From Ahaetulla prasina (Eukaryota; Chordata; Lepidosauria; Squamata; Colubridae), in contig NC_080539.1 of the NCBI RefSeq assembly GCF_028640845.1, positions 196,704,698-196,768,697 of the forward strand: a DNA stretch of 64,000 bases, in the 5' to 3' direction. The translations under genes and the position numbers were made by a program. The first letter of the stretch is position 1. Each line of letters begins with the position of its first letter. Below are positions 25,373 to 36,529 of this stretch, in pieces. Under the pieces are notes generated by a model that saw only the letters and a program-made list of their open reading frames with translations, was not told where the DNA came from and made no database searches.

Positions 25373-25533
25373 CTGAAATTTAAAGGGAAAAAGAATAAAC
25401 AATGGTAGAAGCAAATATTTGTCTCCTGGCCAAAGAACTGAACTGGCATGCTGCATCTCTCTTGAAGTAGCAGCAAATTTATACAAATCTCCAAACTAGC
25501 TAAACTAGAATTAAAAATACACCAAGCAAAAAA

Positions 25534-26389
25534 TATTTCCCCCTTAGGATTTTCAACAGACCTGATTCCTGTTTGCTCATTTATAATTAAAGATAAACAT
25601 ATTGAAATTTGCCTTATGATGAAAAATGAAAGTCCTATGTTGATTTTAGTAATTTCAGTGGATTTCCCATATCTAAGCTTGAGCTAAGACTTAAATAAAA
25701 CACTCAATGGGTGCATAGATGCTCTATCAACTATGCTGCCATATAGTTAAGCTGTGATTCGGTTCTATTTTGTTATCCACAAATTGTTACAAAACAAACA
25801 AATAGTACATATCAACTGATAATGAAAGCATACTCAGCAATGTTAACATTTTTAATCTGAATCTGAGCATATAAAGTATGTGCAAAATTACTCTCTCATG
25901 TTGTTACTGTCTGAAACATAGTACATGATATGAATATTCCTTCAAGGTATGAAAAAAAATATTTCCCCCTTAGGATTTTCAACAGACCTGATTCCTGTTT
26001 GCTCATTTATAATTAAAGATAAACATATTGAAATTTGCCTTATGATGAAAAATGAAAGTCCTATGTTGATTTTAGTAATTTCAGTGGATTTCCCATATCT
26101 AAGCTTGAGCTAAGACTTAAATAAAACACTCAATGGGTGCATAGATGCTCTATCAACTATGCTGCCATATAGTTAAGCTGTGATTCGGTTCTATTTTGTT
26201 ATCCACAAATTGTTACAAAACAAACAAATAGTACATATCAACTGATAATGAAAGCATACTCAGCAATGTTAACATTTTTAATCTGAATCTGAGCATATAA
26301 AGTATGTGCAAAATTACTCTCTCATGTTGTTACTGTCTGAAACATAGTACATGATATGAATATTCCTTCCAAGGTATGAAAAAAAAAAC
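25534..26389. repeat. Tandem duplication of a 426-bp intronic segment
   Basis: The sequence from 25534 recurs from 25960 at an offset of 426 bases with almost no differences. The copies meet at an A-run followed by 'tatttcccccttagg'. The second ends at about 26389 in another A-run. A visible difference is ccttcaagg against ccttccaagg. The first copy starts about 160 bases from the 25372 exon acceptor. Confidence 0.93.
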
Positions 26390-26684
26390 ATTTCCAAGTT
26401 AAGAGAAGAAAATAATAATAATATAATAATATTTATAATATTTTAATTTGTATACCGCCCTTCTCCCGAAGGACTCAGGGCGGTGAACAGGCAGATAAAA
26501 TATACATACATACAATAATTAAAAACATCCCTTAAAAAACTAATTTAAATGCCCAAAATATTAAAAAACGTACTTCCCCATAAAATCACAGAATTTTAAA
26601 AACCCATCCAATAAAAATAAGAATCAGGCTAGTCCAGCCATACGGAATAAATAAGTTTTAAGTTCGCGGCAAAAGGTCCTAAGG

Positions 26685-27369
26685 TCAGGTAATTGTCGAA
26701 GTCCGAGGGGAAGTTCGTTCCACAGGGTGGAGCCCCACAGAGAAGGCCCTCCCCTGGGGCCGCCAGTCGACACTGTTTGGCTGACGGCACCCTGAGGAGT
26801 CCCTCTCTGTGGGAGCGTGCGGACGATGGGAGATAGAAGCCGGCAGTAGGCGGTCCCGTAGATAGCCGGTCCTAAGCCATGGGCGCTTTAAAGGTGGTAA
26901 CCAATACCTTGAAGCGCACCGAAAACAACAGGTAGCCAGTGCAGTCTGCGCAGGATAGGTGTTATATGGGAGCTCGAGGCGCTCCCTCAATAACCCGCGC
27001 AGCCGCGTTCTGAACTAGCTGAAGTCTCCGGGTGCTCTTCAAGGGGAGCCCCATGTAGAGAGCATTGCAGTAGTCCAGGCGAGAGGTAACGAGAGCATGA
27101 GTGACTGTGCATAAGGCATCCCGGTCCAGGAAGGGACGCAACTGGCGGATCAGGCGAACCTGGTAAAATGCTCTCCTGGAGACGGTTGCCAAATGGTCTT
27201 CAAAGGACAACCGACCATCCAGGAGCACGCCCAAGTTGCGTACCTTCTCCATCGGGGCCAATGATTCACCCCCGACAGACAGCCGCATCTGCAGCTGACT
27301 GTACCGAGGTGCCGGCATCCACAGCCACTCCGTCTTGGAGGGATTAAGTTTGAGCCTGTTCCTCCCCAT
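26685..27369 (-). pseudogene. L2-like ORF2 C-terminal region, frameshifted
   Basis: The frame at 27369-26962 reads NRLKLNPSKTEWLW and LDYCNALYMGLPLKSTRRLQ, then VQNAAARVIEGAPR, typical of the region after the RT in L2-like elements. It continues in another frame to 26685, with SGCRQPNSVDWRPQGRAFSV near the end. The same blocks recur at 44.0-44.3 kb, at 49.8-50.4 and 51.9-52.5 kb, and at 63.2-63.5 kb in other copies. Confidence 0.8.
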
Positions 27370-27378
27370 CCAGACCCG

Positions 27379-28436
27379 TCAGGCGTCCAGACACCGGGAC
27401 AGCACTTCAACAGCTTCACTGGGGTGGCCCGGGGTGGAAAAGTACAGCTGGGTATCATCAGCGTACAGTTGATATCTCACCCCAAAGCCACTGATGATCT
27501 CACCCAGCGGCTTCATATAGATGTTGAACAGGAGGGGTGAGAGAATCGACCCCTGCGGCACCCACACATGAGGCACCTTGGAGTCGATCTCTGCCCCCCC
27601 GTCAACACCGTCTGCGTCCGATCAGAGAGGTAGGAGGAGAACCACCGATAAGCGGTGCCTCCACTCCCACCCCCTCCAACCGGCGCAGCAGGATACCATG
27701 GTCGATGGTATCAAAAGCCGCTGAGAGATCTAATAGGACCAGGGCAGAGGAATAACCCCTATCCCTGGCCCTCCAGAGATCATCCACCAGTGCGACCAAA
27801 GCTGTCTCCGTACTGTATCCGGGCGGAAGCGGACTGGAGCAGGTCTAGATAGACAGCTTCATCCAGGTACTGGGGTAGCTGACATGCCACCACACTCTCA
27901 ACAACCTTCGCCGTGAAGCGCAGATTGGAGACTGGCCGGTAGTTCCCTAAAACAGCTGGGTCCAGGGAAGGCTTCTTGAGGAGGGGTCTCACCACTGCCT
28001 CTTTCAAGGCCGCGGGAAAGACCCCCTCCCGCAAAGAAGCATTTGTAATCCCCTGGAGCCAGCCTCGCGTCACCTCCTGAGTAGCCAGTACTAACCAGGA
28101 GGGACACGGATCCAGTAAACATGTGGTGGCGTTCAGCCTACCCAGCAACCTGTCCATGTCCTCGGGAGTCACAGGATCAAAGTCATCCCAAACCACCTCA
28201 ACAAGACGGGCCTCAGAACCCTCGCCTGGATCTACCCAATTTTGATCCAATCCGTCCCGAAGCTGAACAATTTTGTCGTATAGATAACCGTTAAACTCCT
28301 CGGCACGCCCTTGTAGGGGGTCCTCCCGCCCCTCCTGTTGAAGGAGAGAGCGGGTCACCCGAAACAGGGCAGCCGGGCGGTTATCTGCCGATGCAATGAG
28401 GGAGGAAGCGTGGGCAACCGCAGCCCTCATTGCCAC
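27379..28436 (-). pseudogene. L2-like ORF2 reverse transcriptase, frameshifted
   Basis: Three minus-strand frames cover the RT: 28436-27780 (to YRPVSNL and beyond), 27799-27602 (with LDLSAAFDTIDH, first catalytic Asp) and 27576-27379 ([15 protein letters not shown] and YADDTQLY, the catalytic Asp pair). The breaks between frames are small indels. The product would copy the element's RNA at the nicked target. Confidence 0.82.
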
Positions 28437-28579
28437 TAGGTAGGTCCTACTATGGGACCTAACTAGTGTCCGTCAGCCTCAGAGCGGCTGGATCTCCAGG
28501 CACTCTCTAGGCGTCTTCTCCGGCGCTTCATCTCCCTCAGCTCCTCGGGGAACCAAGGAGCTGGTTGAGACCGGCCGGG

Positions 28580-29416
28580 TCAGAGGCGCAAAGGCACGAC
28601 ACGGTCCAAAGCTCCAGCCGCGGCCCGTTCCCAGGCCGCAACTAGCTCTTCAGTCGAGTCGTGGGCCAGGTGCTCGGGGAGCGGCCCAAGCTCCGTCAGG
28701 AACCTCTCCGGGTCCATCAGGCGCCTGGGGCGGAACCAGCGCATTGGTTCCGTCTCCCTGCGGTGGTGGGTAGCGGTCAGAAAGTCTAGACGAAGGAGAA
28801 AATGATCTGACCATGACAAAGGTTCAACAACTAAATCATTTAAAACCAGATCATTAGACCACTGGCCAGAGATAAAAATCAGATCTAGGGTACCTCCCCC
28901 GACGTGGGTAGGGCCGTCAATTAACTGAATCAGGTCCATGGCCGTCATGGAAGCCATGAACTCCTGAGCTGCCGAAGATGCTACGCCGGCTGATGGCAAA
29001 TTGAAATCCCCCATGACCAACAGTCTGGGGGTTTCAACTGCCAGCCCGGCCAGCAACTCCAACAGCTCAGGCAGGGCTGTAGTCACGCAGCAAGGAGCCA
29101 GGTACGTGATCAACAAGCCCACCTGAGTTCTACGACCCCACTTCACGAAGAGGGATTCACACCCAGCTATCTGAGGCACAGTGGTTTCCCTCGGCTCGAG
29201 ACTCTCCTTAATAATAACCGCCACCCCTCCACCCCTACCCTGGGCCCTCGGCTGATGGAATGCTCGGAAGCCTGGTGGGCACATCTCCACTAGGGGGACC
29301 CCCCCCTCGGTGCCCAACCAGGTCTCCGTAATGCCCATAACGTCCGCGGTCCCTTCCTGAATAAGATCTGCAATCAGGGGGGCTTTATTAACCGCGGACC
29401 TGGCATTACATAACAT
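28580..29416 (-). pseudogene. L2-like ORF2 endonuclease domain
   Basis: A 278-residue open frame starts [19 protein letters not shown]. It shows the APE-type endonuclease order: N-A-R-S (metal-binding Asn region), TETWL (catalytic Glu), Y..P (here TYLAP), GDFNLP (catalytic Asp/Asn) and WSDHFLL (final Ser-Asp-His). All key residues I can check are present. In a working element this nicks target DNA to prime reverse transcription. The frame stays open upstream of this Met, so the true start is uncertain. The domain is separated from the RT by a frame break near 28440-28580, hence pseudogene. Confidence 0.82.
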
Positions 29417-29925
29417 CAGCCGGAGGCCCAGGTCCCGATTACTCTGGCCACTCGGGTCACGGGAAATTTCTGGGGGGCCGGAGCACGCAATCGCTCGTAA
29501 ACAGCGAGGGCGAGCCCCCGAGACCTGATGTGGCGCGGCCTTCCGTCATATCTCCCTCTCTCACTTACCGTAGTAATACCTCGACCCAGACAAACTGGAA
29601 CGACACCCGTCGCCATAACCCGAGGACCTATTAAGTTACCGCCGCGAACACATGGTGGACCTAGCCCCCTCCCTGACGGGTTTTCCCCCCCACCCATCCA
29701 CCCCCCCGCATTAAAATTCCCATTAAAATTCCCATTAAAACTCCCCTTAAAAAAACGATTAAAACAATTAATTAAAAATCCCCTAAGTCTCCTATTTTTG
29801 GCATGCCACCTCTCGGGGTTCCAAAACCCGTCCTCAAGATGGGCCCTCGATAGTGTAGGGGGCCAAACCCGCGAGAGAGGGGAATCTCGCAGGGCAAGAA
29901 GGTCGGCCGCTGTAAAAGTCCGCAT
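29416..29925 (-). pseudogene. Possible ORF1 of the L2-like LINE
   Basis: A 169-residue frame begins MRTFTAADLLALRDSP, carries a short FNGN repeat encoded by repeated 'aaattcccatt', and ends at a TGA whose A is also the A of the endonuclease ATG. The FTxxxLL start resembles the Y-x4-L-phi motif of eIF4E-binding proteins; this is similarity only. No zinc knuckle, coiled coil or esterase domain is seen, so it may be leader sequence that happens to be open. Confidence 0.4.
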
Positions 29926-30771
29926 ACTAAGAGTCCGGCAAACAAGCCCATCCTGGACCAGTCAAGATGATAATTGATAATTCCGGCAATTCCGGGTAGG
30001 CACAGTTGAGGAATAGTTCTTGGGCGGTAGATGAATAACACCGCCATAATTCAGTCGTTTCACCAACCCCTCATTCTACAGTCGAGGGTGGTTAAGGAAG
30101 GAAGGGGGAAGCTGTTACACTGTTAGGCCAGGGACATCCACCAGGCAAGGCCGCTCAGCCGCTAAGCCATGTCTCTCCCAAAATCCGAGGGGGGGGGAGC
30201 AGGATCTTAAAAAGGTCCCCCCCCCAGCAGGCGGTCCATAGACGTCCTTTAGGTGGTAAAAAATAATAGAGAGGACGACCACTAGGCCCGAGGACATCCT
30301 CCAGATGGTACCAGCAAGGCGTCCATCGGGCCCACCTGCACTCTCCAAATAGGCCGCCCAGCCGGCCTGGCCGCTGGAATAGGCCGCTGGAATAGGCTGC
30401 TGGAATAGGCCCCTCGCCCGCCGGGGCCGCCGGGGCACCACCGGCTCCGACCCCAGGCCAGTTCGCGGGCCCAGCGGTCCACCGTCGGGCCAGCCCATCC
30501 CCGGACGGGCCAGGCCAGGCCAGGCCAGGCTGCCGCTACCGCCATTGCCGCCACTGAAGATCATACCGCTGGGAGGAAGAGAGCTCCAGGCTCCTCCCAA
30601 GGGATCGCCGAGCCGGCCGCCACCGCCATCGCCACCACTGGCGGGGAGAACCAGGCCAAGCCGCCATCCCGGCGATGGTCTATCGCTGGTGGGAGAGAGC
30701 TCGGGGCCCTCCCAAGGCCATGCGAAGCCGGTCGCCGCCACCGCCGCCGAAAAATCCGGAATCCCGAAGAG

Positions 30772-30926
30772 CCCGGCGCGGCAGCGGCGCTGGAGAAGGC
30801 CGGGCCATCGCCGTTGGGGCTTTCCCGAGGCCATGCGACGCCCGGCTGCCGCCACGCCGCGGCGAATCCAAAGAATCCCGGCGCGGCAGCGGCGCTGGAG
30901 AACGCCGGGCCATCGCCGTTGGGGGG
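30772..30926. repeat. Two direct repeats in the LINE 5' leader
   Basis: A ~50-bp block (cccggcgcggcagcggcgct ... gccatcgccgttgggg) occurs at 30772-30821 and 30877-30926, a period of 105 bp. GC-rich monomer repeats are typical of LINE promoters, so these may be promoter monomers; that role is inferred. Confidence 0.75.
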
Positions 30927-32864
30927 AGAGCGCTCCGGGGCTCCTCCTGAAGCAGCCCGGAGCCGCCCAGCCCCACTCTACCCCTTCCCTGACGACGCAC
31001 ACTGCCCTCTACCCGGGCGGGGGGTCCAAGTTCCTAAAAAGACCCCCCCAAACCCGGTCAGGTCCGGAAAAGGCCCGTCGCCGCATCTCCCGTTCAGCGG
31101 CGCGGCGCCATCTTGGACATGCGTAAATAAAAAAGCATAATGAATTCGATATTGACCTTCTATCCCATTGAGAGCTGGGAACCTTATTAACTAATAGATG
31201 CTTTTAAGGGGGAAGTAGTTGAGGGTGGGGGAGTAGAGAAATCTGAATAAATTAATATCATCCACAAACTCTTATTATCTTCATCTTTATTTTTAAGAGA
31301 CAAAATAAAGAAGTCTGACCTTCTGGAACAAATTATGAAAGAATGAGTAACTGAATATTTTATTATAGCCCAAAGCCAGTCATTTACAACAGCCTATGGA
31401 CATTGAAATGTCCAGACAATAAACAGATAGCTATATAACTGAGTTTACCAGTTGTGCTGACAACCCTTACATGCAGCTGCACAAAATTTTACTACCTTCT
31501 AAGTTCCAGCAGACCATCTGTCTGCAAGTAAAAGGGTAAGCAGGAATTCATTAGTGCAATCTGGGAAGCGTGGTAACAGGGCTGCAATACGATTACTGGG
31601 TATATCCCTACAAAATTTGAGAATAACAGGACATACCCACTGCTTTGGAAGTTATGCGTTCAATAGCTGTTTTTTTTTTAATCTGCCTTTCTGCAGAGCA
31701 GACGCAAGGACAGTAAATCATTCTGCAGTGGTTAGGCTACATGCTTCCAGTGAAACTTAAGGAAACACAGACCCCATTCTAGTTGTGACAGGAAGGGTTC
31801 AAATTAATTTTAAAACAATAGTTTAAAAAAGTGTAGTTATAATAGCTGGAGGAGTGAACCCACTGTGGGATTAAGGGTAGCACAGTACATCAAGCTTTGA
31901 GGCAACTATGCTGCTTTCAACCACAGAAAAGCATGGTTCACCAGAAGTAAGGATTAAAAATTGGCCGAGACATTCAGGATGCTTAAACAAACATTCAGGC
32001 CAAATCTAAGAATCCTTCCCAACTCTGGTATCAGGAAGCAGCCTCTGCCCCAGCTAGTCAACTAGAGAAGAGGGGCATTATTCCCAGAGGTGATATTTCT
32101 CACTATTCTGGTCTTTACAAAATACAGAGTTTTGTTTCAACATTAATGGATCAAAAATGTGAAATAATTTGGCGTGCATTTATTATCACCTTTTCTGTGA
32201 ATAATAAATGTTTTTTTATTTGAAACATTTATTACAATTTTTGTTAGAAATGAAGGAGGGATATTTTGGTGTGACACCATAATTTTAAAATATGAAGTTC
32301 TACAATTTATTTTTTTTTCTTGTGAAAAATAATAGTGGAAACAATAATAGAAAGAATGGTACAGAAAATAAGATAGATTGTTCAGGCAAATAGGATTCCC
32401 TGCATACATAAATAAATCTGAATCAATGACATCCGGGAACGTAACTTTAGTTCGATGAAACTGTAGCTGGAAAAAGCTGTACATATAAAATACAGAGTAT
32501 AATCTGTAACTGTCTTAATTTGATAGATTAATCAACCATGACAGTTGATTAATCAGTGGGGAGCAATTTTAATTAGTACTGCCACACAATAAATGTCCAC
32601 TTGTTTATTTTTTTAAAGCTATACTATATCAATTCTCATACATTAAACTGTAATAATGAAATAGAACATCCAAACTTCCAATTCTTATGGCACTCAAATC
32701 CAATTATACCAGGCACTAATAAATGAAAATAATCAGCATACTCAGGATAAACCAAGATTTGCAGATATGAAGAAAACAAGACAAATACATAAATAAAAAC
32801 CTACACAAACTTTTAAAAGTAAAATGGATTTGAATGAACTCTTCCCCCAAGCACTATATACAGA

Positions 32865-33178
32865 TAGTTCTTAACTTATAACTGTAATTGAGCCTGAAAT
32901 TATGGTTGAAAGTTGTTGCGGTTGTTAAGCGAATCACCATGTGATCACAACCAACGTTACAACATTTTTTGTGACACCAGAAACCAGCAAAAAATGATGA
33001 AAACTGAAGCCATATGACAGCAGGATATTGTAAATGGCCATAAAGGTGAGCCAGTAGCCAAGTGCCCAAAATGTGATCACATGATTATGGGAAGGGAGGT
33101 GGACATTATCACTTTGAAATCAGGTCATAAATATCTTTTGGGGGGGTATCTGTCATAAGTCAAGGACCATCTCTAATA
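32865..33178. repeat. Interspersed palindromic repeat, second copy
   Basis: The ends tacagatagttcttaactta and (reverse complement) agatggtccttgacttatga are approximate inverted repeats. The interior has 'gttgttaagcgaatcaccat' and 'atgtgatcacatgattatggg' as in the other copies. Non-coding. Confidence 0.65.
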
Positions 33179-33539
33179 ACTCAGTTGGACAGCATCTTCA
33201 TTGAGTTGAGGGGAGGAGTGGGCATACTCCAGGTTGCTTCTCTCAAATATGGTCATCTAGTAGAACATAGGCAGCATGTCTTCCCAGTAGTGGACTTCTT
33301 GGCCCTGTGGAAATATTTTCTTTTCTGAAATCTGGCAGGCTCCTAACTCTTCTAAACTTTTGGAAGGCCTTAAAAAGGCTGGCTTTCCCCCTGGAAAGTT
33401 TTATGGTGTTGCTGGACTTTTAATCACAGTTATAAGATTAAAAAGTGTTCTTATCCCTGTTGCCTTGAGCTGCCCAGAACTGTGGCTCAAAAATGGGCTG
33501 CAGTTCATATGTCATCTTTGACTTGGGGACCAGAACTTG

Positions 33540-34405
33540 GGACCAGAACTTCTATCATTAAGTGAGACAGTTTTTGAATGACTTGTTCCTGATTATACAA
33601 CTTTTTTCTGCCAAAGTTATTAAGAGAATCATTGAGCGGCTCACATGATGTTGTGTGATTTTACTTGTCAGAATCCAGCTATGAAGGTCACAAATGGTGA
33701 TCATATGACCCTGGGATGCTGCAACTGTCGTTAATACATTTTTCTGACCCAACTCCCCAAACACGACAAACCCACTGAAGTTAACTCAAAGATTCCTTTA
33801 TTAGGAGGGCCAGCAGCCCCAGCAAAAAGTTTCTCCCTCACTGCAGGCTAACAAGTTCATCCAGCCAGGAAATGAATAGTTGTCTGCCACACCTATTCAT
33901 CTCCGGCCCCTCCCTTTTATCCCCAGAGCTAGGGTGGGGCTTCGCTAGTAGCGGTGGCTCTTCCTTTCCACTGCTGTCCTTTCCTCTGCCTTTTGAGCAT
34001 CTGTGCATCAGGCGCTGGAGCCAGCTCTTCCTCCTCTTCCTCATCAGCCACTTCCAGACCTGGGGGCTGTTGACTCTCCATCTGATGGCTGATCGATGGC
34101 CCAAGCTCCCCCTCTCTGTCTTTCTCTCTCTGCCAGCTCCACTCCCTCTTCCCTCTCAGAGCTCTCAGGTTGCCTTGATGCTGACCTTGACTCCCATGCC
34201 TCTTCCTCATCTGATTCGGCTGCTGGAGGGGCTAGAAGCTAACAGGCTACAACATAGATGCTGGTTGCCAGGCACCTGAATTCCGACCATGTGATCATGG
34301 GCATGCTGTGATAGTCGTAAGTGCAAGGATTGTCATAAGTCACTTTTTTCAGCATCGTTATAACTTTGAATGATTGCTAAATGAAAGTTGAGAATCACTT
34401 TATGA
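33540..34405. repeat. Interspersed palindromic repeat, third copy, split by an insertion
   Basis: The left part (33540-33740) has 'aaggtcacaaatggtgatcat' and 'gcaactgtcgttaat'; the right part (34255-34405) has 'gttgccaggcacctg', 'tcataagtcactttttt' and 'taactttgaatgattgctaaa'. The family sequence is continuous if 33740-34252 is removed, so that block is a later insertion. Confidence 0.65.
33740..34252 (-). mobile_element. Candidate solo LTR
   Basis: A ~510-bp block is nested inside the repeat above. On the minus strand it begins tgttgtagcctgttagc, has a TATA-like ggataaaagg (about 33920) and an aataaag polyadenylation-like signal close to its end (about 33797-33803), the layout of an LTR (U3-R-U5). 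'acat' on both sides may be a short target duplication. Family (ERV or Ty3-like) unknown; no internal region is present. The frames of 88-135 aa here are chance. Confidence 0.45.
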
Positions 34406-34545
34406 CTAATCTTAACCCCCAATCTCTAAAATATCATAAAGCTTTCCGACATGACACATCAAAACCAGGCTCACAGATTCCACCCAAATCAACAAAATAA
34501 CTGAAAGTTGATAAGTACATGATAGGCAAGAAAACTGTTAAATAA

Positions 34546-34550
<5 letters not shown>

Positions 34551-34592
<42 letters not shown>
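34551..34592. repeat. (TG)n microsatellite
   Basis: About 20 uninterrupted TG units directly abut the inverted repeat to the right. A short TA run (34860-34876) flanks its other side. Confidence 0.97.
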
Positions 34593-34594
<2 letters not shown>

Positions 34595-34645
34595 AGTCTT
34601 TGGTTATTCGGGTTTTCTCCCGCGTAAAATTGGAAGTGTCTTGGC

Positions 34646-34669
34646 GACGTTTCGACGAAGTCTCATCCG
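34646..34669 (-). ncRNA. Hammerhead-ribozyme-like core, degenerate
   Basis: On the minus strand: CGGATGA, stem II GAC-ttc-GTC, GAAA, then CGTC. This matches the order CUGAUGA / stem II / GAAA / stem III of a minimal hammerhead, except that conserved U4 is G. That change should weaken or abolish activity. A very short stem III is normal in Penelope-like hammerheads. Confidence 0.4.
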
Positions 34670-34753
34670 TCATCTTCAGGCTTCAGCTTCGTGCTTCTGG
34701 GAGCAAGAAGCGCGAAGTGCTCCCAGAAGCACGAAACTGAAGCCTGAAGATGA

Positions 34754-34777
34754 CGAATGAGACTTGGTTGAAACGTC
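34754..34777 (+). ncRNA. Hammerhead-ribozyme-like core, second arm, degenerate
   Basis: On the plus strand: CGAATGA, stem II GAC-ttg-GTT (one G-U pair), GAAA, CGTC. The core carries two changes from CUGAUGA, including the essential G5, so it is unlikely to be active. It pairs with the opposite-strand core at 34646-34669. Confidence 0.35.
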
Positions 34778-36529
34778 CCCAAGATACTTCCAATTTTACG
34801 CAGGAGAAAACCCGAATAACCAAAGACCTACATAAAAACACCCGCGAAAACCTCAGAAAATATATATATATATATGCCTAAATGGCACCAAATGAGAGCT
34901 GGGCAAATTGAACATTTGATGCAAATACTTTAATATACTGATATAAATAATGCCCCTCATAGCAATAGAATAATTAAACTGTTATTGCCAATTAGGGGAA
35001 TTTTGAACAATATAATCCAAGGTGGGCTCTAAGCTTACCAGATGAGTATAATACTACCCTCAAATTAGTTTTGTAAATAAGTAAAGTAAGAATAACTCAA
35101 GACTGTTGAAAAATTGTATAGGGCCACTCTATCACTCTTGAGAAATTTGATACAGGATATCACTTTGAGGCAATGTGCCTTTTCTTTCTAGGAGGCTCAG
35201 CAGTGCTTTTAATGGTAAATTGTAAATTATCTTATTTTGATTTCACTTTTAAACCTGCTTTTTGAGGTATTTAGGCAGATATTTGCCTACTTTAACATCA
35301 CAAAAGCCAGTTATAATTATATTAACCTATATAGTAAAGGATACTCATGAATTAACTTAAGTGAAGATAATAAAAAAATGCTTACTTGACTATCCTTTTA
35401 AAATGATGCAATCTTTCAAATTACATATAAATCACAATAAAGGAGAATGTGTGTGTGTGTGTGTTTGTGTGTATGTATCTTCATTCATATTCTCCCTTAT
35501 TGGTACATATAGAGAATCAGTATATTGGGTTGTTGGAATTGAAACCTGTGACAGAGCCACCAAAATGATAAGTTTGTTGCAACTTCATAGATTTCAGGGG
35601 GACTTTAGAAATCCTCTGATGAGGCAGATTCCAGTAATCTTTCAGCAACAGAAATGTGAAATTGCTGGCACTGAAATAAGACTTCTTTGTAGAGGTTGTT
35701 CGAAACAAACGCTGAGTCTGCACCACGGCTTGGCAGAGGAACAAACTGAGGACCTCAGGGTAGCAAGTATTAGATGATTCATGTAAAAATAGACTGAAGG
35801 TTGGCATTTCAATATTGGATTTTTAAGTATTTCTTCCAATAATGATAGGCAAAGCAAAATTACTTTAAAGAAGCGACTCTTAATCTTTTCACGAGAATAT
35901 TAGATTTCTTTTTAAAAAAGCCAAAGTAAATTGACAGAAAGCCAGGATTTATAGAAATACATGAGAAATGAGAAGAACATCAATAAACCACTTCAATTAG
36001 CAATAATCATGTCTCGGATAAACCTCACTTGCTATGATACTGCCACTGCACAGTTTTCTAGAAGAAATAAATTCAGTGTATTGGTATTCCAAATTAATAC
36101 CAATAGATTTCAACATTTAACAATAAAGCATTACCTATTACATTTAGGATTAATTCTTCAACAACCCCTCACAGGTTTATTTTTTTAACAACATTGGTTC
36201 ATACTTTTACATTATTCAGTCAAGTCTTTCTTGACTTGTGCAGCAGACAACAAATCTCTTCTATTCTGCACTGCACAATAGTGCAACCTAGCCCCATCCT
36301 ACACAAATTTTAAAACTGAGGATTTGCCGTCATGTGCATGTGCTTCTTCACACTCCCATTCACATCACCATTTACACACACAAACACATCACTTTTACAC
36401 AATACATGTTGTGTAACATGTTGTGTGCATGCTTCTTTTCAGTTACAAAATTTTAATATAACATTTTTTACCTACTTTAATCTGATTTTCATTATTTAAA
36501 GATTTTTTCTGCTGCACATACTCTACTAT

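Larger units (their letters stand above)
26405..31140 (-). mobile_element. Near-full-length L2-like LINE, GC-rich 5' region
   Basis: On the minus strand the order is a GC- and CpG-rich leader (31140-29930), a possible ORF1 (29925-29416), apurinic-type endonuclease (29416-28580), RT (28436-27379), a C-terminal domain (27369-26685) and a 3' end with the palindrome 'accgcccttctcccgaagg' (about 26454-26485) and an ATA-rich tail. Endonuclease marks include ITETWL, MGDFNLP and SDHFLL; RT marks include [35 protein letters not shown] and [11 protein letters not shown]2 is broken by several frameshifts. Retained CpGs and long frames suggest a relatively recent insertion. L2 against a related CR1 clade is not settled. 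Confidence 0.85.
34591..34833. mobile_element. Inverted-repeat relic, probably Penelope-like terminal repeat
   Basis: The arms 34591-34705 and 34718-34833 are imperfect inverted copies around a 12-nt loop, with few mismatches and small indels. Each arm carries a hammerhead-like core and 'gaaacgtc'. Terminal repeats with hammerhead ribozymes in head-to-head arrangements are known for Penelope-like retroelements. No RT or GIY-YIG domain is present. The family call is inferred from motif and structure. Confidence 0.55.

Noticed and set aside
25140..25486. 63- and 87-aa ORFs taken whole as genes
   Set aside because: Only the 88-nt exon inside (25285-25372) has splice sites and conserved sequence; the rest is intron read-through.
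29528..29977. Plus-strand ORF of 149 aa
   Set aside because: Antisense shadow of the possible LINE ORF1; Pro/Lys repeats come from 'cccattaaaatt' units.
30115..31140. Long GC-rich ORFs (295, 193, 108 aa)
   Set aside because: They lie in the CpG-rich LINE leader, where stop codons are rare, and overlap on both strands with repetitive Arg/Pro/Gly translations. No domain is visible.
35361..35777. 138-aa plus-strand ORF
   Set aside because: Starts in a GT-repeat region, has an overlapping antisense ORF, and shows no recognisable family. Probably chance.
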